A DNA stretch of 27,819 bases, taken from assembly GCA_031257955.1 (NCBI GenBank), contig JAIRNQ010000112.1, positions 1 to 27,819 on the forward strand, written 5' to 3'. A model generated the notes under the pieces. The model saw only the letters and a list, made by a program, of their open reading frames with translations, searched no databases and was not told the origin of the DNA. This document shows, one piece after another, positions 22,002 to 27,819 of the stretch. Numbering within the stretch: position 1 is the stretch's first letter; each line of letters opens with the position of its first letter. Source of the DNA: Deltaproteobacteria bacterium (GTDB taxonomy: Bacteria > Desulfobacterota > Desulfarculia > Adiutricales > Adiutricaceae). Position numbers and translations under genes: made by a program.

Positions 22002-24561
22002 TCTTGTGATCCATGGTCGGGTCCAGCACGGGGGTCTTGAAGACCAACCGGCCGTTGCCTAGGGAGAACCAGCCGGAGTCTAGGGCGTGGAGCTGGTCTT
22101 CGGAGTTGGGCCGCTTGTATTCCTCGTCGTCCAGGGTGGCCGTGCCGATGTTGGGTATGCCCACGAATTCCACCCAGAAGCGGTGATCGACCACCTCGCC
22201 CGGGTAGGCGCCGATCTTGGCCTTGATGGTCAGTTCGATGGTCCCGGCTTCCGTGGCCGGATCCAGCTCGAAAGTGGTGGTGGTAAAGAGGTTGTCGCGG
22301 TAGCTTAAATCCGTGCCGTTGTCGTCATACCAGGTGAAGGTCGAGGGCGCCGGGCCTGGAAAGACGAGGAGGGACTTGCGGCGGGTGGGCCCCGAGGGAT
22401 CCAATATCATGGGGATTATGGCCCCTTCCCTGACCAACAGGGGCGCCACTTGCATGCCCTGAAGTTTGGCCGGGAGGGCCGACTCTTCCTGCTCGGGGTC
22501 TTCGGGCCTTTGGACCATGTCTTTATTGTGGAAGTCATACCAGCGGCCCTTAGGCAAGTAAAACATCACGATTTCCACATTGGGGGTGACCCTGGAGGCG
22601 ACCATTAGGTGGGGGCCAATCATGGTTTCCACGACGCTGTCCCGGGCCAGGGGATCGTCTTGGAAGTAGTACAAGAGGGGGGCGATGATGGGTTCCCCGT
22701 TCAAGCTGGCCGTCCGGGCCAGGGAGTAGTAATAGGGCTCCAAGGCGGCCTTGGTCTCCAGGTTGAGCTTGGTCCAGGGGAAATCCATCAATTCCGCCGG
22801 AAGGACCAGCGGGAGGTTTAAGAGGGCGATGTTGGCCAGCCACGATTGTTTAATCGGATCGGTTTGGCTGGACGAGAGATTGCTGTAGAGCTGGGATATA
22901 TCGGTTGAGTAATAATCGACCCCGCTCAAGATTAAATTGGCCCGGCCCTGGGCGGCGTTTTCGACGAACACCGGGTTGGGCTCAAAGGTCAAAACCCCGG
23001 CCCCGAAGCGGCTCATGCCGGCCATGCCGGCCCGGGAGACGGAAAAGAGTCTGGGCAAATACTGGCCGAAGCGCTTGATTTCGCGATCCGAGCTGAGGCT
23101 CTCCATCCATTTTAGGGCGTAACGCGGGCCCCAGGCGTAATGGGAGTGGATGCGGTCGTTGGGGTTGCCCTGGTACCAGCCGGTGGGGCTATAAATCTCC
23201 GGTTCCCCGCCAACCAAGTTAAAGAGCCTGGCCCCCATGAATATGGGGGTGGCCCGGGTTTCGCTGTGCCAGTAAGTCGCGGCCGGAGAGTGCGAGTAAT
23301 CGATCATGCCGGACTTTTTTCCTTGGTAGGTAAGGAGCAGCGGGTTGCCCTGGGGCCCTCCGGCCCGGACCAAAAAACCCCTTTTGGCCATGTCGGAAAA
23401 AAATGGCGAATCCATGGGTATGTAAGGGGTCTCGGTAGTCAAAAGGTTAAGATCGAGGGCCACGGCATCGATTAAGGCTTGGATGGGTGGCTGGGGCCGG
23501 ATCATTATTGATAGATTAGAATTCTCTGCTTTTAATTGGGCAAGATTGGTCAAATAGTCTTTATAATTTTGATAATTTTCTTTGTCTTTGGCGATAATCC
23601 AAGGAGAGAAGACGGACTTGGGCGGAAAGGCCGGACGGCCCAGAAGGCTCATCAGGATTCGTCGTAGGGAGGGTAGATCCTTACCCAGGATAACGAAAAA
23701 ATCCACGCTCTCGTGTGGACCCAGGGGCCCGGTGGGGCCGACGAACCAGGGGTTGGCCGAAAAATCCCAGGCCAGGGGACGGGTCTCGTTTATGAAGATG
23801 GCGGCGTTCTGGAATTCTGGCCCCAAGGCGAAGGCCACCGGCGATTGGATGCCGCTGGCTCTGGTCCCGAAGCTGGACTCCAGTATGGGCCCGAAAGGTC
23901 CGCCCGGCATGACCACCCGCCCCAGGCGGTTTATGGCCACGAAGGAAAACCTAAAGTCGGCCCCCAGCCCGACCACATGGGTATAGCGGTCCCCATGGAA
24001 GGTGATGCCGGAGAGTTGGTTGTCCGGGGCGAAAGGCGAGATCCTGAAGACCTCCGAGGAGCTTCCGTCTTCCATGGTCTCGGTAATGGTCAGCCTGGGG
24101 TTTTGGCTTTCGAGGTCGGAAAAATGCAGCGATGACTCGGGACCTTGGTGGGGTCCGGCCCATTGGGAAACTTCGGCCAGCATGGGGGTGGTGACCCAGG
24201 GGTTAGCCGGGTCGGGCTCTTCCACGCTGATTCTGAAGTGCCAAAGGCCGTTACCCAGGCGCTGCTGGGTCAGAAAGTAAGGACCGAATTTGGAAGTGGA
24301 GGCTGGCGCGGCCCAGAGGGGTGAGGCGCCCAAAGCCAGAAAGGCCCCAAGGGTCAGCAGAACCCCAAAAGCCAGTAAAGCTCCGCCGGCCAGGCGGGCT
24401 GGCCAAGTCGGGCTTATAGGGCTTGTCGGGCTTGTCGGCCAAGCGTTTTCGGCGCGGCCGGCGGGGCGGGGGGAAAAAAAGGGCGGAAAGAACCCAAGGC
24501 CAAACGGCCGGGACTCTTTCCGCTGAAGGGTAGCGTCGGGAAGGGGAAGACTCGTAGTCAT
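21988..24561 (-). CDS. secreted, highly divergent GH31-like protein, probably catalytically altered
   Basis: From ATG 24561 the product is 857 aa; a TTG at 24687 would give 899. A hydrophobic run ending LWAAPA (residues about 55-87) reads as a signal peptide preceded by an unusually long N-region. The fold follows GH31: an N-terminal beta domain, a TIM barrel (VFSPWIIAKDK, YIPMDSPFFSDMAKRGFLV, GMIDYSHSPAATYWH, LFNLVGGEPEIYSPTGWY, HSHYAWGPRYALKW, SRAGMAGMSRFGAGV, LSGVDYYSTDISQL) and C-terminal beta domains (PLLVREGAIIPM). In active members the nucleophile is the Asp of D-x-N/G-E-P; here it is Val (VGGEP). The acid/base Asp of WSGD aligns with Glu (LTFE). It is downstream of the NYN gene and overlaps dusB. 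The substrate is unknown; a binding or structural role in the periplasm is possible. Confidence 0.78.
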   Translation of the reverse strand: MTTSLPLPDATLQRKESRPFGLGFFPPFFSPRPAGRAENAWPTSPTSPISPTWPARLAGGALLAFGVLLTLGAFLALGASPLWAAPASTSKFGPYFLTQQRLGNGLWHFRISVEEPDPANPWVTTPMLAEVSQWAGPHQGPESSLHFSDLESQNPRLTITETMEDGSSSEVFRISPFAPDNQLSGITFHGDRYTHVVGLGADFRFSFVAINRLGRVVMPGGPFGPILESSFGTRASGIQSPVAFALGPEFQNAAIFINETRPLAWDFSANPWFVGPTGPLGPHESVDFFVILGKDLPSLRRILMSLLGRPAFPPKSVFSPWIIAKDKENYQNYKDYLTNLAQLKAENSNLSIMIRPQPPIQALIDAVALDLNLLTTETPYIPMDSPFFSDMAKRGFLVRAGGPQGNPLLLTYQGKKSGMIDYSHSPAATYWHSETRATPIFMGARLFNLVGGEPEIYSPTGWYQGNPNDRIHSHYAWGPRYALKWMESLSSDREIKRFGQYLPRLFSVSRAGMAGMSRFGAGVLTFEPNPVFVENAAQGRANLILSGVDYYSTDISQLYSNLSSSQTDPIKQSWLANIALLNLPLVLPAELMDFPWTKLNLETKAALEPYYYSLARTASLNGEPIIAPLLYYFQDDPLARDSVVETMIGPHLMVASRVTPNVEIVMFYLPKGRWYDFHNKDMVQRPEDPEQEESALPAKLQGMQVAPLLVREGAIIPMILDPSGPTRRKSLLVFPGPAPSTFTWYDDNGTDLSYRDNLFTTTTFELDPATEAGTIELTIKAKIGAYPGEVVDHRFWVEFVGIPNIGTATLDDEEYKRPNSEDQLHALDSGWFSLGNGRLVFKTPVLDPTMDHKIVLK

Positions 24562-24708
24562 GGCCACTTTGGTCTCGAAAACGACGCCGGGGCCCGCCGT
24601 TGGCCGCTTAGGCGGCTGGGGCGGGCTCTCGGTACGGTCGGTTAAAAAAGCCTTGCGGCGATGGCCGACTTGGTCGCGGGGACCCAAAGAGGTCGTCGGG
24701 GCTGGGGT

Positions 24709-25320
24709 TTAGGCTTCGTAGTCGTTGGCCACCTTGGACTCGGGGGTGACGACGACCTGCCCGACCGAGTCGTCGTAAGTATAGGGTCCGAACGTGTCGA
24801 ACAGGTTGGTCAGGTCGATGACGCTGTTGGCCGAGGAACGGAGCTCGGTGGAGAGGGTCTGGGGCACGGAAGCCACCTCAACCCGGATGCCCTCACGCCT
24901 GATGGTCAGGGCCAAATGGGCGAAATCGGCGTCGCCGGTGACCAGAACGACCGTGTCGGGTTTGATCCTAAGGCTCAAATCCATGGCGTCGATGGCCATG
25001 ATAACATCAACGTTGGCTTTATACCAGCCGCTGTTGCGGGCTTGGCCGTTTTTCTCGTAGACAAGAAAGCCCTGGCTTCTCAGCCAGTGGATGTAGTGGC
25101 GCTTGGCTTCGCGGCGCTCCAGCCACTCGTTGGTGGCTGGGGGAACTCCCACGTATACGACCATTTCTATGAGTTCTCTCGAGTCGTCGCCGTAGTTTTC
25201 TAGGTACTCCCTGAACTTTAGCCAGTCAAAGGTTTTATTGAAGTTTTTGGAGGCAGCCTTGGTCACGTTGGCTTCGTCGACGAAGACTAGAAGCCGGTTT
25301 TTTGTGGTGGATTTTTTCAT
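24709..25320 (-). CDS. NYN-domain (LabA/DUF88-like) putative RNase
   Basis: The product is 203 aa, with a PIN-like NYN fold. Acidic residues expected at the metal site are present: Asp15 in VFVDEANVT, Asp105 and Asp111 in KANVDVIMAIDAMD, Asp130 and Asp132 in VTGDADFAHL. The strand EMVVYVGVPP, helix EAKRHYIHWLRSQGFLVYEK and late EVASVPQTLS fit the family. ATG 25320 is preceded by a weak GAGAG. The GH31 gene follows on the same strand and dusB after it, so a NYN-GH31-dusB transcript is likely. In the 177-bp gap upstream of this gene a TATAAT is present on the - strand at 25468-25463, without a clear -35. The RNA target is unknown. Confidence 0.88.
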   Translation of the reverse strand: MKKSTTKNRLLVFVDEANVTKAASKNFNKTFDWLKFREYLENYGDDSRELIEMVVYVGVPPATNEWLERREAKRHYIHWLRSQGFLVYEKNGQARNSGWYKANVDVIMAIDAMDLSLRIKPDTVVLVTGDADFAHLALTIRREGIRVEVASVPQTLSTELRSSANSVIDLTNLFDTFGPYTYDDSVGQVVVTPESKVANDYEA

Positions 25321-25497
25321 GTTAGCTCTCTTTTACTAAACTGGATTGATATATTCTACAAAACCAAGCTTTATGTTGGATATTGCGTTATTTAATGCAT
25401 CTTACAATGCGTTGTCTAAGCGAATGATCATTATTGCAGGCTAAAATCCAAAAACTTAACCTATTATACAAATGCCCTTAATGAACGGTGACTTAAT

Positions 25498-25995
25498 TTA
25501 GCGTCTTAGTTCCTTTAACGAGCGGCTAAGTTCCCTTTTGGAGTCAGCCTCTTTCATCGATTGCCTCTTATCGTAGATCTTTTTGCCCTTAGCCAGAGCC
25601 AACTCGGCTTTGGCCAAGCCGTTTTTGAAGTATAGCTTCAGGGGTATGAGGCTTTGCCCCTTTTCCTTTACCTTGCCTATAAGTTTGCTTATTTCTTTCC
25701 TATTAAGCAAGAGTTTTCTGCGCCTTTGGGGATCATGGTTACCAAAGGCCGTGTTGACGTAGGGGCTGATGTGGGCCCCCACTAGATAAGCCTCGCCGTT
25801 ATCCAGCTTGGCATAGGCGTCTACCAAATTGGCTTTGCCGTCCCTGAGGCTTTTAACTTCGGTTCCCATGAGAACCAAGCCGGCCTCGTAACGATCCCCG
25901 AGCTCGTACTCGAAGCGAGCCTTCTTATTTTGGCAGACGATCTTAATCTCGTTGGATTGTTTGGCGCCCATGGGAATTACCGGCTTTCGGGGCAA
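25498..25995 (-). CDS. smpB: SsrA-binding protein
   Basis: SmpB carries tmRNA to stalled ribosomes. Family landmarks are KIVCQNKKARFEYELGDRYEAGLVL, MGTEVKSLRDGKANLVDAY, AYLVGAHISPY, RRRKLLLNRKEI, KGQSLIPLKLYFKNGLAKAELALAKGKK and DKRQSMKEADSKRE. From TTG 25995 it is 165 aa and has AAAGGGG about 7 nt upstream; from ATG 25971 it is 157 aa, closer to the usual length but with a poorer Shine-Dalgarno. Both are possible; TTG is given. No tmRNA gene was recognised next to it, although ssrA is often a neighbour. Confidence 0.96.
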   Translation of the reverse strand: MPRKPVIPMGAKQSNEIKIVCQNKKARFEYELGDRYEAGLVLMGTEVKSLRDGKANLVDAYAKLDNGEAYLVGAHISPYVNTAFGNHDPQRRRKLLLNRKEISKLIGKVKEKGQSLIPLKLYFKNGLAKAELALAKGKKIYDKRQSMKEADSKRELSRSLKELRR

Positions 25996-26185
25996 TCGTT
26001 GGCCCCTTTAAGGATGGTGGATAAGAACCCGACACCCAGCCGAACCGCCAAAATCGTAGTCACAGGCGGGTTTAATTCCCTCTTCCTTGACCGCCTTGCC
26101 TAGCGGCTCTTTTATTGGACGGGGATCTTTCGGCAATGATCTCTAAAATCGGGTACGGCCGGGCCTCTTTCACCGACCGCATGAG

Positions 26186-26215
26186 ATAATATAAGAACGA
26201 AATAGAAAAAATCAA
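26186..26215 (-). promoter_or_regulatory. sigma70-type promoter upstream of smpB
   Basis: On the - strand TTGATT (26215-26210), an 18-nt spacer and TATTAT (26191-26186) lie about 190 nt upstream of smpB. The leader between holds a 36-codon open frame (ATG 26183 to 26072) of unknown significance. Confidence 0.5.
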
Positions 26216-26921
26216 GTGGCTAAAGGAAAAAAACGACCAGTGATGGCGTATTTTTTCCCGCGGGGTCAGTGGGGCCAACAACGGCCGGGCTCTGCCCCAT
26301 GAAACGCCCCAATTAAAACCCTGGGGCTGGGGGGAGAAGCCAACCGGCTAGGCGGCAAGCCGGGCGCGTCTTCCCGCGGCCGGTGGGGGCGGTGGGGCCC
26401 CAGGCCTAAGCGAGACAATCGCCGGCGAGCCAAAGCGGCGTGGTCCATATAAATTTAACGTATTATCTAATCTAAATTCGCTAAAAATGTTATGACTCAG
26501 AAAGGGTCGTTTAATAACCGGTGAAAAATAGAAGAATATTGGAAGGTGTATCGTAAAGTCGGACCTCGCCGGAGTAAAGGTAGCCAGCGTCGTTAAAATA
26601 ACCAGCACATTTAGTAACTTAGGTAGGGTTGGTCCCATCTGGCCCATAGAATAGACCGCCAAGGCGGTCGTAGCCGGGGGCTTCAAGGCGACCGGTCCAG
26701 GGGCTACGGACCGTCCTTTAGCCGGGGCAGTCAGTACCCTTAATAACCCTACCAAATTATAGAACAATCAACTCTAAAAGTAAAGGCAAAATTTTTTTTC
26801 AAAGCTCTGAAATTAAAAAATAAAGACAAAAAAATATTTTGATTACTCTTTGGGAAGTAAAAGAGAAATATCGGAGCCAAAATAAGACTTTAATGGCGCA
26901 TATTGAAATGATGCACCTAAT

Positions 26922-27039
26922 AATAGGGCAAAAGATTCCCAGGGCAGTTTGGCCAATGGGTGGCGGTCGGGGGTGACAACAATAGGGCAAAAGATTCCCA
27001 GGGCAGTTTGGCCAATGGGCGGCGGTCGGGGAGTAACAA
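26922..27039. repeat. 59-bp tandem duplication
   Basis: Copies start at 26922 and 26981 and are nearly identical, beginning AATAGGGCAAAAGATTCCCA. The period of 59 is not a multiple of three and no gene covers the duplication. Confidence 0.95.
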
Positions 27040-27246
27040 TATCAGGTCGGCCAAAGCCGGCCCCCGGCCACCGGGGACCAGGGACGGGGGAACCTGGGCT
27101 GAGGGGATTCTGGGTGCCAGTTTTTTGGCCATGGCCGGGCGGAGGCATTTAGGATAATATGGTCGCAAAGGCTTGGCAGGGACGACTTTTCCCAATGCTG
27201 GCAATATTTTGGCCCGGGAGCCGTCTTAACTAAAGAACCGATTCGT

Positions 27247-27253
27247 AAGGAGG
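27247..27253 (+). promoter_or_regulatory. consensus Shine-Dalgarno AAGGAGG
   Basis: AAGGAGG sits 5 nt before ATG 27259 and fixes the start of the last, incomplete gene, which has no stop within the window. Confidence 0.9.
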
Positions 27254-27258
27254 TTTAC

Positions 27259-27819
27259 ATGAAACGTTTTTTTTGTAAAATTCTTTTTTTTACCGCTTTC
27301 GGGGGCCTGTTGGTCATGCTGTTATGGAACGCCGTTATCCCAAGCGTTTCTCCCTTGGGAAGCATTTCATATCCGCGGGCCTTGGCTTTGTTGGTCCTCT
27401 GCCGCATATTGTTTGGGCACTTCACCGACAAAAACTACAACTACAAGCTACACAAAGCTTGGAACAACCTTAAGCCCGAAGAGCGGCTTCAAATATTGAA
27501 CGGGCGCCATCTCTGGCCCCCTTCCGATGAACGCTGGGTCTGCGGACTGAGGGTACGCGGAAAAAGTTCTGGCGGGGACAAACATCGACATGCGGATCGC
27601 GACCACCGCCACGGGCCTGAGCCCGGCCACGGCCATGACCACGGTCATGAAGGCGACCGCCGCGACGGGCCTGAGCCCGGCCACGGCCATGACCACGGTC
27701 ATGAAGGCGACCGCCGCCACGGGCCTGAGCCCGGCCCCGGCCATGACCTCGGTCATGAAGGCGACCACCGCCACGGGCCTGAGCCCGGCCACGGCCATGA
27801 CCACGGTCATGAAGGCGAC
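27259..27819 (+). CDS. small membrane protein with an expanding His-rich metal-binding-like tail (3' end beyond window)
   Basis: The frame is open to the window end (187 codons so far). Residues 1-25 are a membrane segment (KILFFTAFGGLLVMLLWNAV), and a second hydrophobic stretch reads PRALALLVLCRILFGHF. With the following KAWNNLKPEERLQIL this matches a widespread family of short bacterial membrane proteins of unknown function, with LLWN, a QALGLL-like segment ending in ILFG, and a W-x-x-(L/M)-x-PEER motif. From residue 115 the protein becomes four 18-residue repeats such as DHRHGPEPGHGHDHGHEG, with up to six His each. This tail resembles the His-rich loops of zinc, nickel or cobalt handling proteins, so metal binding is a reasonable inference. 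The tail's length is unknown because the gene is cut off. Confidence 0.8.
   Translation, partial: MKRFFCKILFFTAFGGLLVMLLWNAVIPSVSPLGSISYPRALALLVLCRILFGHFTDKNYNYKLHKAWNNLKPEERLQILNGRHLWPPSDERWVCGLRVRGKSSGGDKHRHADRDHRHGPEPGHGHDHGHEGDRRDGPEPGHGHDHGHEGDRRHGPEPGPGHDLGHEGDHRHGPEPGHGHDHGHEGD
27601..27819 (+). repeat. in-frame 54-bp repeats encoding the His-rich tail
   Basis: Four units begin at 27601, 27655, 27709 and 27763, and the next one starts at 27817. Differences are single bases, some changing His to Asp, Arg, Pro or Leu in units 2 and 3, while units 1 and 4 encode the same peptide. The array continues past the window. Confidence 0.97.

Larger units (their letters stand above)
25996..27246. 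other. 1.2-kb region without a convincing gene
   Basis: Open frames at 26072-26281 and 26348-26767 (- strand) lack a start context and recognisable domains. A perfect 16-bp palindrome GACCGCCAAGGCGGTC lies at 26654-26669, next to a GC-rich stretch (26670-26735) that could fold. The stretch 26760-26900 is AT-rich with A and T runs. A 59-bp duplication lies at 26922-27039. The smpB promoter is listed separately. The region could hold an unrecognised RNA gene or a decayed gene. Confidence 0.5.

Noticed and set aside
26348..26767. 139-codon open frame on the - strand
   Set aside because: No Shine-Dalgarno, mixed AT/GC composition and a Pro-rich end; no recognisable domain.
27448..27810. 120-codon open frame on the - strand with Met/Ala/Val repeats
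   Set aside because: It is the antisense shadow of the His-rich repeat gene on the + strand, which has a consensus Shine-Dalgarno and a family-like N-terminus.

Overview
The window is bacterial chromosome, mostly very GC-rich and packed with GGCC-type words. The gene content (an endonuclease Q-type PHP domain fused to a UvrD helicase, gatB-gatC-gatA in one cluster, a PA2778-like C39 peptidase with a TPR lipoprotein, smpB, dusB, an HD dNTPase) looks most like a Desulfobacterota/deltaproteobacterial lineage. That placement is an inference from memory of gene families. No rRNA, tRNA, integrase, transposase or CRISPR array was recognised.

Left arm, + strand (1-10887). A 41-bp tandem array precedes a secreted AMMECR1-like protein. 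An 18-bp array then leads to the EndoQ-UvrD fusion, followed by a tight set of C39-like lipoprotein, TPR lipoprotein (ATGA overlap) and EcfT/CbiQ-like membrane protein. A clear sigma70-type promoter drives gatB, followed by gatC and gatA, the subunits of the Asp/Glu-tRNA amidotransferase. A 58-bp array with palindromes separates gatB from gatC, and strong nested hairpins separate gatC from gatA.

Middle (10888-19048). About 700 bp without a gene, AT-rich over its last 550 bp, leads to an HU-like gene and a bidirectional terminator. On the - strand comes the most system-like part of the window: a WYL-domain regulator, then two paralogous double-AAA+ ATPases with a possible 50-aa ORF between them. 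Dyads and a promoter can be seen at the regulator and in front of the second ATPase. The N-terminal third of each ATPase is much more AT-rich than its AAA+ module. Between the regulator and the dNTPase lies about 1 kb with no gene, including four degenerate 150-180-bp repeats that resemble the 3' end of the dNTPase gene.

Right arm, mostly - strand (19049-27819). A receiver-only response regulator is coupled to an HD dNTP triphosphohydrolase; their promoter lies upstream of an 18-bp repeat array that would form the mRNA leader. A NYN/LabA-like nuclease gene, a divergent secreted GH31 protein that appears to lack both catalytic aspartates, and dusB follow one another, with smpB upstream. After about 1.2 kb without a gene, a + strand membrane protein with an expanding His-rich tail runs off the window end.

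A recurring theme is short tandem duplication. Between genes the periods are 17-18, 41, 54, 58, 59 and about 150 bp. Inside genes they are always multiples of three (42, 54 and 54 bp), giving in-frame expansions in the helicase fusion, the WYL regulator and the His-rich protein.
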